Shown here: positions 54,740 to 63,847 of the stretch, in pieces | Layout: each line of letters begins with the position of its first letter | How positions within the stretch are numbered: position 1 is the first letter of the stretch | Assembly (NCBI GenBank): GCA_049840875.1 | Contig: JASGJE010000010.1 | Coordinates: forward strand, 1 to 64,000 | DNA: 64,000 bases | Direction of reading: 5' to 3' | From: JAFDYH01 sp049840875 | GTDB taxonomy: Bacteria > Bacteroidota > Bacteroidia > Chitinophagales > Chitinophagaceae | Made by a program: the position numbers and the translations under genes | The notes under the pieces: generated by a model | What the model was told of the DNA's origin: nothing | Databases searched by the model: none | The model's input: the letters and a program-made list of their open reading frames with translations, nothing else

Positions 54740-57070
54740 ATGAAAAAAGCCTTTTTCGTTTTAGCGATTGTTTGTAGCTGCATGAGTTATGGGCAAGTAA
54801 ATATTATCCCTCAACCTGTATCAGTGAAGCAACCGAAAATCGCGGCCAATTTCCAGATCAATGCACAAACAAAAATTGTATTAGAAGGAAGTAATCTTGA
54901 AAATTCAGCCAATTTTCTGAATGATTATTTACAGGCGTATTACAACCTAAAGCTGGAAACAGCTACAAAGGCCACCGGAAAAAATTCAATAGTATTAAAC
55001 TTTGACCGGCTTGATATTGGTACCGGAGCGTATAATCTGAATGTTGATAACAAAGGCGTTTATATTGGCGGTGATAATGAAGAAGGCGTGTTTTACGGAA
55101 TTCAATCGCTGATCCAATTATTACCGGTTGAACAAACCACTGCTTTAAAAATTCCATTTGTGAGCATTAGCGATCATCCGCGTTTCGGTTATCGTGGGTT
55201 GATGCTGGATTGTGGCCGTCATTTTCTTCCTGTATCTTTTGTAAAAAAATTCATTGACTATCTCGCACTACATAAAATGAATTATTTCCATTGGCATTTA
55301 ACGGAAGACCAGGGATGGCGCATCGAAATAAAAAAATATCCGCGGTTGACAGAAGTTGGCGCCTGGAGAAACGGCACTATCATTGGTCACCATCCGGGTA
55401 CCGGAAATGACAATGAACGTTCTGGCGGATTCTATACTCAGGAAGAAGTAAAAGACATTGTGAAATATGCTGCGCAACGATACATTACAGTGGTACCTGA
55501 AATAGAAATGCCTGGGCATGGCGGTGCGGCTATTGCAGCATATCCGTATTTAAGTTGCTTTCCTGAACGATCTACAAAATCTGAATACTCGCCCAAGGCT
55601 GCATGGTCAGGTGATACTACTGGCAAACAAGTGGTACAGGCATGGGGCGTATACAATGACGTTTTTTGTGCAGGCAAAGAAGAAACGTTCAAATTTTTAC
55701 AAGATGTGATTGATGAAATCGTTCCTCTTTTTCCTGGGCAATATATTCATGTGGGTGGCGATGAATGCCCGAAGACACATTGGAAAACTTGTCCCGATTG
55801 CCAAAAAAGAATGAAGGATAACAATCTGAAAGATGAGCATGCATTACAAAGTTATTTTGTACAGCGCATGGAGAAATATATCAATAGCAAAGGCAAAAAA
55901 ATAATTGGTTGGGATGAAATTCTGGAAGGTGGATTGGCGCCAAACGCCACTGTAATGAGCTGGCGCGGCGAAGCAGGTGGCATAGAAGCTGCAAAGCAAA
56001 AGCATAACGTAATAATGACACCGACAACTTATGTTTACCTTGATTATTCACAAACAAAGAATGAAGATTCATTAGTTATCGGCGGTTTCTTACCACTTGA
56101 AAAAGTATATAACTATGAACCATACCCGAAAGAATTAACAGCAGAACAGGCAAAATATATCACTGGCGTACAAGCCAACCTATGGACAGAATACATATCT
56201 AATCCTTCTAAGGCTGAATATATGTTGTTTCCGAGAGTGGACGCACTGAGTGAAGTAATATGGTCGCCAAAGGAGAAAAAGAACTGGACTGATTTTCAGA
56301 AAAGATTAGAAACACAGTTTAAGCGATATGATTTATGGAAAACACATTACAGCAAGGCGATCTATGATTTGAAAGCAAGTATAATTCCAACTTCTGATAA
56401 TAAGGCAATCGCCTGGAAGCTGGAAACGAAAAATAAAGAAGGAAAAATTATTTATTCTACCGGAAGTGACAAAAATAAAACGACTGAATATAAAACCCCG
56501 ATCCTGATAACAAATGCTGTAAAAGAGTTAAACGCAATTCAAACCGATAAAGGTAATCGTCTACTTGGAAACTGGATTGAACAAAAATTCTCAATTAATA
56601 AAGCCACAGGCAAATCTGCTACCTTGATAACGCCTCCAGCAAATAATTATCCCGGCGATGGCGCTTTTACATTAGTAAATGGTGTACAAAACGAAAATGG
56701 ACTTGCTAAATCAGAGGAGTTTCTTGGCTTCAACGGAACTGATTGCGAAGCGTCGATTGACCTGGGAACTGTACAACAAATCAGTACTGTAACAGCACAT
56801 GTTTTAGATGAGCAGGGAAGCTGGATTTATCGTCCCAAATACTTCCAGGTCTCCATTTCAAAAGATAATGATCAATATACGTCAATGGGAACGACGGATA
56901 TTTTCACAGCCGCATCTACACCAGGCAATGGCACCATGACGGTGAATCAAAAATCTGTTGCAGCGAGATATGTGAAAGTGAAAGTCGGCAACTATGGAAC
57001 AATTGCAGAAGGCATGCCCGGGGCGGGAAATAGCGCATGGTTATTTGTCGATGAAATTGAGGTGAATTAG
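54740..57070 (+). CDS. GH20 beta-N-acetylhexosaminidase with C-terminal F5/8-type domain
   Basis: 776 residues with a signal peptide (MKKAFFVLAIVCSCMSYGQ). GH20b domain (about 20-150), then the TIM barrel: HWHLTEDQGWRIEIKKYP near 184, catalytic Asp-Glu in HVGGDECPKTHW near 338, and SEVIWSP near 510. A galactose-binding F5/8 type C domain fills about 640-770. It removes terminal GlcNAc or GalNAc by substrate-assisted retaining catalysis in the periplasm. The next gene, nagB::PIG-L, is 90 bases downstream and uses the released GlcNAc after phosphorylation. Start at 54740 is the first ATG before the signal. Confidence 0.94.
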   Translation: MKKAFFVLAIVCSCMSYGQVNIIPQPVSVKQPKIAANFQINAQTKIVLEGSNLENSANFLNDYLQAYYNLKLETATKATGKNSIVLNFDRLDIGTGAYNLNVDNKGVYIGGDNEEGVFYGIQSLIQLLPVEQTTALKIPFVSISDHPRFGYRGLMLDCGRHFLPVSFVKKFIDYLALHKMNYFHWHLTEDQGWRIEIKKYPRLTEVGAWRNGTIIGHHPGTGNDNERSGGFYTQEEVKDIVKYAAQRYITVVPEIEMPGHGGAAIAAYPYLSCFPERSTKSEYSPKAAWSGDTTGKQVVQAWGVYNDVFCAGKEETFKFLQDVIDEIVPLFPGQYIHVGGDECPKTHWKTCPDCQKRMKDNNLKDEHALQSYFVQRMEKYINSKGKKIIGWDEILEGGLAPNATVMSWRGEAGGIEAAKQKHNVIMTPTTYVYLDYSQTKNEDSLVIGGFLPLEKVYNYEPYPKELTAEQAKYITGVQANLWTEYISNPSKAEYMLFPRVDALSEVIWSPKEKKNWTDFQKRLETQFKRYDLWKTHYSKAIYDLKASIIPTSDNKAIAWKLETKNKEGKIIYSTGSDKNKTTEYKTPILITNAVKELNAIQTDKGNRLLGNWIEQKFSINKATGKSATLITPPANNYPGDGAFTLVNGVQNENGLAKSEEFLGFNGTDCEASIDLGTVQQISTVTAHVLDEQGSWIYRPKYFQVSISKDNDQYTSMGTTDIFTAASTPGNGTMTVNQKSVAARYVKVKVGNYGTIAEGMPGAGNSAWLFVDEIEVN

Positions 57071-57120
57071 TGTTGATTAGCTCTTCCAACTAAGTTTATA
57101 TACATTCTCTGATAAAACTT

Positions 57121-57128
57121 TATTTTCG
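57121..57128 (+). promoter_or_regulatory. -7 box-like TATTTTCG before nagB::PIG-L
   Basis: One base off TAnnTTTG, 31 bases before the start at 57160. Suggests a promoter of its own in addition to read-through from GH20. Confidence 0.35.
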
Positions 57129-57159
57129 CACCGCTTTTATACACTGAAACTTATTAGTT

Positions 57160-59067
57160 ATGACAATGGTTGATTCGTTCGAAAAGATATCCTGTAAAAT
57201 TTTTCCGGATTTATATAAAGGATCGCAGTTTGTTGCCAAAGAGATTGCAAACCTGATCAGGGAAAAGCAAAAGAAAAAAGAAAAATGCGTGCTTGGTCTT
57301 GCGACAGGCTCTACACCCAAAACATTGTACCGTGAGCTGATCCGGATGCACAAAGAAGAAAAGCTCAGTTTTAAAAACGTTATTACATTCAATCTTGACG
57401 AATATTACCCGATTGATAACGTTGCTTTACAAAGCTATAATCGTTTCATGCGAACCAATCTTTTCGACCATGTAGATATCGATCCGAAAAATATTCATAT
57501 TCCCAATGGAGAAATACCAAAAGATGAGATTAAAGAACATTGCAGACAATATGAAAAGATGATCGAAGACGCAGGCGGAATCGATTTACAAATACTTGGC
57601 ATCGGGAACAATGGACATATTGGCTTTAATGAACCGGGATCAGGAATTTACACACGCACAAGGTTGATAACGCTGGATACGTCTACGAGAATTGCCAACG
57701 CTTACGAGTTCGCCAACATTTCAGAAGTACCACGTCTTGCAATAACGATGGGCATCAGCACCATCATGAAATCGAAAAAAGTGATACTGATGGCCTGGGG
57801 CCCTGGTAAAGCGCCTGTAATAAAGAAAGCGGTTGAAGATGATGATACAGAACATGTGCCGGCCTCATTGTTACAGAATCACGATAACGTAACATTTGTG
57901 ATAGATGAAAGCGCTGCAGGTGAGTTGACGAGGAATAAATCGCCGTGGCTGACCGGTGATTGCGAATGGACGCCAAAAATGATCCGCAAAGCGGTAATTA
58001 ATATGGCATTGAAACTGAAAAAATCTGTATTGAGCCTGACTACATCGGATTACAATGAATACGGATTAAGTGATTTGCTTGTAGAAAAAGGTGATGCTTA
58101 TGAAATAAACCTGCAGGTTTATTATATGCTTCGCGATAGCATCACAGGATGGCCCGGAGGAAAACCGGATTATAAAGTAACTACACACCCTGAACGATCT
58201 GAGCCCTATCCAAAACGTGTTATTATCTTTTCACCCCACCCGGATGATGATATCATTAGTATGGGCGGAACTTTTCAGCGTTTACATGACCAGGGACATG
58301 ATGTACACGTAGGCTATCAAACCAGCGGCAATATTGCTGTAACAGATGAATTCGTTACACGCTTTTTGGATTTTGCCGTAGGCTTTGAACAGATTGCAGG
58401 TATTGATACTAGCAAGTCAGGGAAAATTTTAAAAGACGCAAGAAAATTTATTGCAACGAAGAAATCAAACCAGATGGATACGCCGAAAATCCGTGAAATA
58501 AAAGGTTTGATAAGAAGATGTGAAGCTGCCGCAACATGCCGGTACGTTGGTATTAAAGATGAAAATATCCATTTCCAGAATCTTCCTTTCTATGAAACTG
58601 GGACTATTGAAAAGAAACCAATGGGTGAAAAGGACGTAAAGATCACCATGGAGCTGTTGCGTGAAATAAAACCGCACCAGGTGTACTGTGCCGGTGACTT
58701 TGCCGATCCACACGGAACGCATATTGTTTGTTTCAATGTAGTGCTCGAAGCGCTGAGAAGAATAAAAGCTGCAGGCGATGAATGGATCAATGAATGTTGG
58801 CTTTGGCTCTACAAGGGCGCATGGCAGGAATGGAATATCGAAGAAATTGAAATGGCGATACCAATGAGCCCTGACCAGGTATTAAAGAAACGTTTTGGAA
58901 TATTTATCCATCAATCACAGAAGGATTCCGTTCCTTTCCAGGGCGCTGATGCGAGAGAATTCTGGCAAAGAGCGGAAGAAAGAAATGCTAATACGGCAAA
59001 GATCTACGCTGATCTTGGTTTGACGCATTATGCGGCGATCGAGGCGTTTGTGCGATGGGATTATTAG
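57160..59067 (+). CDS. nagB: Glucosamine-6-phosphate deaminase fused to PIG-L deacetylase
   Basis: 635 residues. N-terminal NagB domain (about 15-270): LGLATGSTPKT near 47, FNLDEYYPID near 77 and IGNNGHIGFNEPG near 149. C-terminal LmbE/PIG-L zinc deacetylase domain (about 345-620): HPDDDIISMGG near 360 and DFADPHGTH near 512. NagB converts GlcN-6-P to Fru-6-P plus ammonia; PIG-L domains remove N-acetyl groups, so this one could supply the deaminase with GlcN-6-P directly (inference). A 90-base gap follows the GH20 hexosaminidase. No nagA is seen in the window. Confidence 0.93.
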   Translation: MTMVDSFEKISCKIFPDLYKGSQFVAKEIANLIREKQKKKEKCVLGLATGSTPKTLYRELIRMHKEEKLSFKNVITFNLDEYYPIDNVALQSYNRFMRTNLFDHVDIDPKNIHIPNGEIPKDEIKEHCRQYEKMIEDAGGIDLQILGIGNNGHIGFNEPGSGIYTRTRLITLDTSTRIANAYEFANISEVPRLAITMGISTIMKSKKVILMAWGPGKAPVIKKAVEDDDTEHVPASLLQNHDNVTFVIDESAAGELTRNKSPWLTGDCEWTPKMIRKAVINMALKLKKSVLSLTTSDYNEYGLSDLLVEKGDAYEINLQVYYMLRDSITGWPGGKPDYKVTTHPERSEPYPKRVIIFSPHPDDDIISMGGTFQRLHDQGHDVHVGYQTSGNIAVTDEFVTRFLDFAVGFEQIAGIDTSKSGKILKDARKFIATKKSNQMDTPKIREIKGLIRRCEAAATCRYVGIKDENIHFQNLPFYETGTIEKKPMGEKDVKITMELLREIKPHQVYCAGDFADPHGTHIVCFNVVLEALRRIKAAGDEWINECWLWLYKGAWQEWNIEEIEMAIPMSPDQVLKKRFGIFIHQSQKDSVPFQGADAREFWQRAEERNANTAKIYADLGLTHYAAIEAFVRWDY

Positions 59068-59107
59068 AAATAGCTTGATTGCTAAATTGTTTGATTGTTA
59101 TAAACTT

Positions 59108-59144
59108 AAACGAGGCGTTCGAACTAGTGTTGAACGCCTCGTTT
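59108..59144 (+). terminator. Strong stem-loop after nagB::PIG-L
   Basis: A 13-bp perfect stem: AAACGAGGCGTTC (59108-59120) with GAACGCCTCGTTT (59132-59144). No long T-run follows on either strand. Between convergent genes, so it may stop both transcripts. Confidence 0.7.
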
Positions 59145-59184
59145 CGTTGAATGGATTTACAGTTGCCTGTGCCATTTAAAAAAA

Positions 59185-60246
59185 CTACAAAGAATCTGTA
59201 AGTGAGTTCGGATCGACAGGTGCTGCAATGTTATCATCATTATTTTCTACAAACTCATTCATGTAAATGCGGAAAAGGATGATTACATAACTGATCAACA
59301 ACGGACCAAAGATCAAACCAACGAAACCAAATAACCCAAGTCCGACAATTACACCAAGTATTGTAATAACAGGATGCACATCGCCTATCCTTCTCAAAAG
59401 CGTCATTCTTGCGAGATAATCAACATTGCCGGTTACAACTGCGCTGTAGATTAAAACACCGGTTGCCTGCCAGGTACTTCCATTCGCATACATATAAATT
59501 ACCAACGGCACCCACACGATCATTGTACCAACCACAGGGAAAAATGCAAAAATACCGGTAAGAAAACCCCAGATCGCGAATTCATCCACCCTGAAAATGA
59601 AATAGCCTAATGTGGCAACAATACCTTGTATGATTGAAATGATCGGTATACCCAATGCATTTGCTTTAATCATTTTTTTTGTTTCCGAAGCGAGCATATT
59701 AATGTTATGTGGCTTCAGCGGAATGTAATGAGATAACGAACGCTCCATTTCCCGGCCATTATAAAGCATGTAATACAGTACGAATAACATAATAGCCATG
59801 TTTGTCACAAGGTTCGCAGTACTGTTTAATAAAGAAGGCAACATAGTCGCCCCCCTGTTCAGCAAGCCTGACAATGATTGCTGTGAAAAAAGGTTGACTC
59901 CTGTACGTTTTTGAATGACTGTGACCGAAGATTTCACAGCGTCTACAATTTGTGAAGGGTTACTGAGAAATGTTTCAATTTTCGGACTGATGAGCGTAAT
60001 GGCAAGATAAACCGGCAGGCCTAACAGTAACAGATAAAACACGATAAAGGTTACCGCTGCTACACCCTTTTTCCATTTTCTGAAATAAATAAGTTGAAAA
60101 TAATTTGAGCGGCTCAGGATGTATAAGGTGACGGCGCCTAACAATCCAGGAATAAAAATAACAAGTTCTTCAATGATCATGAAGAGCAGGAAAAGGATGA
60201 TTAATAAAAGAAGAACCTGTTTTATCCGGTGGTTAAAATCTGACAT
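59185..60246 (-). CDS. AI-2E family transporter
   Basis: About 353 residues with about eight membrane helices and the family signature GLFGFVGLIFGPLLISY near 310. The AI-2E/YdiK family includes exporters of autoinducer-2 and small molecules, and Na+/H+ antiporters; substrate is unassigned. ATG at 60246 is preferred; the ATG at 60264 adds six residues and is also possible. A single-gene transcript, divergent from the gene-free region. Confidence 0.9.
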   Translation of the reverse strand: MSDFNHRIKQVLLLLIILFLLFMIIEELVIFIPGLLGAVTLYILSRSNYFQLIYFRKWKKGVAAVTFIVFYLLLLGLPVYLAITLISPKIETFLSNPSQIVDAVKSSVTVIQKRTGVNLFSQQSLSGLLNRGATMLPSLLNSTANLVTNMAIMLFVLYYMLYNGREMERSLSHYIPLKPHNINMLASETKKMIKANALGIPIISIIQGIVATLGYFIFRVDEFAIWGFLTGIFAFFPVVGTMIVWVPLVIYMYANGSTWQATGVLIYSAVVTGNVDYLARMTLLRRIGDVHPVITILGVIVGLGLFGFVGLIFGPLLISYVIILFRIYMNEFVENNDDNIAAPVDPNSLTDSL

Positions 60247-60420
60247 TACACTAAGATACTGCATTGGTAAATGAGTACCGATTTAATTACTGACGGTTAC
60301 AATAAGTACATCTATCTTCTGAAGATCTGCCCGGCCCCTATTTACTTTTGCTGTAAATACGAGTATTGACTCACGTTAAATAACTCGGATATCTGTTTAC
60401 GTTATAATAAAGCTGCTAAA

Positions 60421-60447
60421 ATAAAAACCCCACTAAAAAGCGGGGTT
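60421..60447 (-). terminator. Minus-strand Rho-independent terminator with no assigned gene
   Basis: On the minus strand AACCCC (60447-60442) pairs with GGGGTT (60431-60426), followed by a T-run (60427-60421 side). Nothing codes on the minus strand to its right within this gap. Confidence 0.7.
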
Positions 60448-60813
60448 GGTTCCAAACTAACTGCATATTATATTAAGCCACCGAGATCAAAAATATATCA
60501 CCGAAATGGTTATTACAATAAGATTTACTACCTACAAAATTTCACAGTGTTACTAATTGGATAGAATTCATTTTGCAGATTTTAAAATTCTATGGCTTGA
60601 TAAACTGAAGTAAATGAGCAGTTTTCTAAAATTGTATGAAATTTCATTTGCAACAGATAGGATCACTTCTCCAGCACCTCTGCCCATCGTTTCTTACCCT
60701 TCCGAAGATGGAGAAGTTCGAAATCAGATTTTCAAAAAGTAAATTCAAATAAAAATTCCACAGGTGGATCAATCATAACATAATTAACGGGAATAAATTC
60801 CACAAACATCTAT

Positions 60814-60827
60814 TTGCATCGATGCAA
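60814..60827. promoter_or_regulatory. Perfect 14-base palindrome TTGCATCGATGCAA
   Basis: Perfect inverted repeat, 111 bases before the small ORF at 60939. A possible operator for a dimeric regulator; no regulator is encoded nearby. Confidence 0.35.
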
Positions 60828-60938
60828 CGTAAATGAAATTGAAAAAGTCTTTTTTGACGACAAGCAACGCCAGGACTGCTTCATAACCCGTACCCCAAAA
60901 ATTAATTCTGACTGGCATGATGTTTTAATTATTTGGGC

Positions 60939-61139
60939 ATGATCAAACTATTTGTTCTCGTACTCGTATTCGTCGTTAGCGCCACCGTACTTTTTATATC
61001 CGATACACCAGCGCTTCCAACCTCAGGTAAAATTACATTTATAGCTCTTGAAGCTATTGTTTTTCAAATTTGTATGATGGATAAATCTTTTCTCAAGAAA
61101 GATAAAAGGTCTGAACTCCGAAAATTCATCGATGATTAG
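60939..61139 (+). CDS. Small membrane protein, hypothetical
   Basis: 66 residues from the ATG at 60939: two hydrophobic stretches (MIKLFVLVLVFVVSATVLFI; GKITFIALEAIVFQICMM) with a charged Lys/Arg/Asp tail (KSFLKKDKRSELRKFIDD). The signature suggests a two-helix membrane protein. The TTG at 60933 is an alternative start, less likely. No family recognised. Convergent with the CDF gene, 27 bases away. Confidence 0.55.
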   Translation: MIKLFVLVLVFVVSATVLFISDTPALPTSGKITFIALEAIVFQICMMDKSFLKKDKRSELRKFIDD

Positions 61140-61166
61140 TCGTTATTATTAAAAATGCTTTGCCGA

Positions 61167-62096
61167 TTACCGGCAATCTTTTTCTCCACAATCAATATTC
61201 TCCCGTTCGGTTTCAATTGTAAGATGGCTGATATGCAGGTGTTCCATTGCATGGCGTAACTCGTGTTTGATATTCTTTTCATCTTCCATGCTCACGTTAT
61301 TCTCCAGCATAAAATGGCCGGTCATCGCATTTTCAGTTGTACTCATAGCCCAAACATGCACATGGTGAACCTCTTTGATCCCTTTAATTTTCAAAGCCTC
61401 TTTTTTCACTTCTTCGATATCAATCTCTTTAGGAACACCATCCAGTGAAAGCCGCAAGCTGTCTTTTAAAAGATTCCATGTGCCCAGCAGAATTACTACC
61501 GCCACCAATATTCCCAACACCGGATCGAGCCAGTACCATTGTGTATACGAAATGATGATGCCGCCTACCACCAGCGCGGCGCTTACCAATGCGTCTGACA
61601 TAAGATGGAGGTAGGCGCTTTTGATATTCATATCCTTTTCTTTCCCTTTCATGAATAACAAGGCTGTAAAAAAATTAATCGCAATACCAATTGCCGCGAT
61701 TATTGCAATAGTTTTTCCCGGCAAAGGTTCAGGATAAAGTAAACGATGTATAGATTCATATGCTATGGCACCGATGCTCAATAATAAAATAACTGAATTG
61801 AAAAGCGCCGTCAAAATGGTTGTCTTACGATAGCCATATGTGTACGTTTTATTCGACTTTACCTTTTGTAGGCGAAATGCAAGCAGCGATAATGCAAGAC
61901 TTCCTACGTCTGCTAGATTATGACCTGCATCAGAAAGCAATGATAAAGAACCAATACGTAATCCGGCAATCGCTTCAATAATGACGAATAAAAAATTCAG
62001 ACTTATCCCGACGATGAATGCCCTGTTGACATTTTCCAACACCACCGAATGGCTATGATTATGGTTATGATGTGAATGATCGTGACTATGCGCCAT
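61167..62096 (-). CDS. CDF-family zinc/divalent cation exporter
   Basis: 309 residues. His-rich N-terminus (HSHDHSHHNHNHSHS), six membrane helices with the HxxxD sites HNLADV near 58 and HLMSDA near 162, and a C-terminal cytoplasmic dimer domain (about 215-305). It exports Zn2+ (possibly Co2+, Cd2+) by proton antiport at the inner membrane. It starts 14 bases after mgtE, so both are in one transcript of metal transporters. CzcD-type by sequence character. Confidence 0.93.
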   Translation of the reverse strand: MAHSHDHSHHNHNHSHSVVLENVNRAFIVGISLNFLFVIIEAIAGLRIGSLSLLSDAGHNLADVGSLALSLLAFRLQKVKSNKTYTYGYRKTTILTALFNSVILLLSIGAIAYESIHRLLYPEPLPGKTIAIIAAIGIAINFFTALLFMKGKEKDMNIKSAYLHLMSDALVSAALVVGGIIISYTQWYWLDPVLGILVAVVILLGTWNLLKDSLRLSLDGVPKEIDIEEVKKEALKIKGIKEVHHVHVWAMSTTENAMTGHFMLENNVSMEDEKNIKHELRHAMEHLHISHLTIETERENIDCGEKDCR

Positions 62097-62110
62097 GTTC
62101 TGAAGCTGAT

Positions 62111-63496
62111 TTAAAGCAAGGTACCCCTTAAAATACTCGCCGCGATTGTAAAATATATTACCAAACCTGTCACATCCACCAGTGTAGCCACAAGCGGAGC
62201 AGAGGATGTAGCCGGATCAATCTTAAACTTTTTTAAAACTATCGGTATCATTGATCCGCTTAACGTTCCCCACATCACGATTCCAATCAATGAAAAGAAA
62301 ATAGTTATTGCAATCAACAGCCAATGCGGGCCATAGTCAAACCATTTCAGGTTTTGCCACAATGTGATACGAAGCAAACCGATGGCTCCTAATAAAACGC
62401 CAAGCAATAATCCGGATAAAATTTCGCGACGCATTACATACCACCAATCCCGAATGGAAAGTTCCTTCAACGACATCGCACGAATAATAAGCGTTGCCGC
62501 CTGTGAACCACTGTTGCCCCCGCTTGAAATTATCAACGGAACAAAAAGTGCAAGCACCACAGCTCTTGATATCTCTTTATCAAAATAGCCCATAGCAGTA
62601 GCCGTCAGCATTTCTCCAAGGAAAAGAATGATGAGCCAGCCTGCCCGTTTGCGTATTAGCGAGAAAAACGGCGTTTTAACATACGGATAATCCAGCTCTT
62701 CCAAACCACCGAAACGTTGAATGGCGACTGTGTCTGTTTGCTCCGCCACATCCAATACGTCATCCACGGTTATTACACCGAGCAACAAATTATCTTTGTT
62801 GGTCACAGGTAAAACAACCCTGTCATATTCTTTGAATTTTGTTACAGCATCTTGCTTTGAGTCATCAATATTCAGACTGACAACAAAACCATCCATTATA
62901 TCTTCTATCCTTTTTTGTGGTTCATTCAGCACCAATCGGCGCACCGGAATATCATCCAATAGTCTTCCGCTTTTATCTACGACATAAATCACATTGACCG
63001 CTTCATTATCGTCATGCGATTTTCGAAGTTTCTCAGAAGCCTGCGCGATGGTTAACTCTTTATCTACCGACGCAAATTCCTTATTCATAATTCTTGCAAC
63101 ACTATTGGCCGGATAACCAAGCGAATCGTGAACAATCTTTTTATTGCTTTCATTGAGATAATCAAGGAAAGCTGAAAGTTCAATGCCTTTTAATTGTGAG
63201 TAGAACATGATCCGGTCGTCCGAACGTATATCATTCAGAATAAGAGAAACTTTCTCTTTTGGCAGGTTGCGGACTATTCTTTTTTGCAGCGGCAGATCCA
63301 GGTAGGGAAATACCTGCTGCTGCTGTTCCGCACCAAATGTTTTGAATGCATTCAAAGCAGTATCATCCGGCAACGGTTCAAAAATCTGGGCAACATCCGC
63401 AGGGTGAAGGCTATCTTTTTTATTTCCATAAAAACGAAACAACCCGGAAAAATCGCCTTTTAATAATTTTTTCCTGATTTCTTTCAGATTAATCAT
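62111..63496 (-). CDS. mgtE: Magnesium transporter MgtE
   Basis: 461 residues. N-terminal Mg-sensing helical domain (about 1-130), two CBS domains (about 130-255; MNKEFASVDKELTIAQASEKL and EDIMDGFVVSL) and five C-terminal membrane helices (about 280-460) with GGNSGSQAATLIIRA near 327, the selectivity-region signature. It is a Mg2+ channel gated by cytosolic Mg2+. First gene of a two-gene unit with the downstream CDF exporter. Confidence 0.95.
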   Translation of the reverse strand: MINLKEIRKKLLKGDFSGLFRFYGNKKDSLHPADVAQIFEPLPDDTALNAFKTFGAEQQQQVFPYLDLPLQKRIVRNLPKEKVSLILNDIRSDDRIMFYSQLKGIELSAFLDYLNESNKKIVHDSLGYPANSVARIMNKEFASVDKELTIAQASEKLRKSHDDNEAVNVIYVVDKSGRLLDDIPVRRLVLNEPQKRIEDIMDGFVVSLNIDDSKQDAVTKFKEYDRVVLPVTNKDNLLLGVITVDDVLDVAEQTDTVAIQRFGGLEELDYPYVKTPFFSLIRKRAGWLIILFLGEMLTATAMGYFDKEISRAVVLALFVPLIISSGGNSGSQAATLIIRAMSLKELSIRDWWYVMRREILSGLLLGVLLGAIGLLRITLWQNLKWFDYGPHWLLIAITIFFSLIGIVMWGTLSGSMIPIVLKKFKIDPATSSAPLVATLVDVTGLVIYFTIAASILRGTLL

Positions 63497-63670
63497 TGTC
63501 TTAAAAGATTATTGGCTCAACGAAAAATTCCTCTCTGGTATTGATAGGTACCTGCTTCGTATGATGGGGTTTAAAAAGCGATATTACTTAAAAGTAAGAT
63601 GAGGGAAAATTCAATCTTACGATTTGATAATTATACTGCACAATGATTTTGCCCGTAAGAGGTTTTGCTT

Positions 63671-63678
63671 TATTTTTG
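63671..63678 (+). promoter_or_regulatory. Promoter of tRNA-Arg
   Basis: TATTTTTG is an exact TAnnTTTG box, and a TTG at 63649-63651 lies 19 bases upstream in the -33 position. The best match to the full Bacteroidetes promoter in the window. Confidence 0.7.
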
Positions 63679-63697
63679 CCGCCCCAAACAGGGCTAC

Positions 63698-63771
63698 GGC
63701 CCCGTAGCTCAACTGAATAGAGCATCTGACTACGGATCAGAAGGTTTCAGGTTTGAATCCTGACGGGGTCA
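63698..63771 (+). tRNA. tRNA-Arg(ACG)
   Basis: 74 bases. Acceptor GGCCCCG pairs with CGGGGTC (one G-T), the anticodon loop CTACGGA sits between TCTGA and TCAGA, giving anticodon ACG at 63732-63734 (reads CGN after A-to-I editing), and the T-arm is GGTTTGAATCC. Discriminator A; CCA is not encoded. Confidence 0.97.
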
Positions 63772-63772
63772 C

Positions 63773-63799
63773 AAAGGTTAGCGCAGGCTGACCTTTTTT
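63773..63799 (+). terminator. Rho-independent terminator of tRNA-Arg
   Basis: AAAGGTTAGC (63773-63782) pairs with GCTGACCTTT (63787-63796) with one G-U pair, followed by Ts. Confidence 0.9.
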
Positions 63800-63847
63800 G
63801 TTATAAAATTTGAGCAGTAGCTTTATATTTCTCTTATCCCGACAGGT

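Larger units (their letters stand above)
60265..60938. other. 674-base region without a clear gene
   Basis: It contains a minus-strand terminator (60421-60447), a perfect 14-base palindrome at 60814-60827 and a 25-codon minus-strand ORF (60732-60809) with no known family. No long ORF and no tRNA or recognisable ncRNA family. A terminator without a gene upstream of it hints at a short minus-strand RNA. Confidence 0.55.

Noticed and set aside
43839..59067. A polysaccharide utilisation locus (SusC/SusD)
   Set aside because: Several glycoside hydrolases are present, but no TonB-dependent SusC, SusD or sensor regulator is seen, and genes are on both strands.
60690..60722. Minus-strand frame near 60665-60722 that could end a protein (tryptophan- and lysine-rich)
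   Set aside because: A stop lies 12 residues upstream, leaving only about 20 residues; too short to call a gene fragment.
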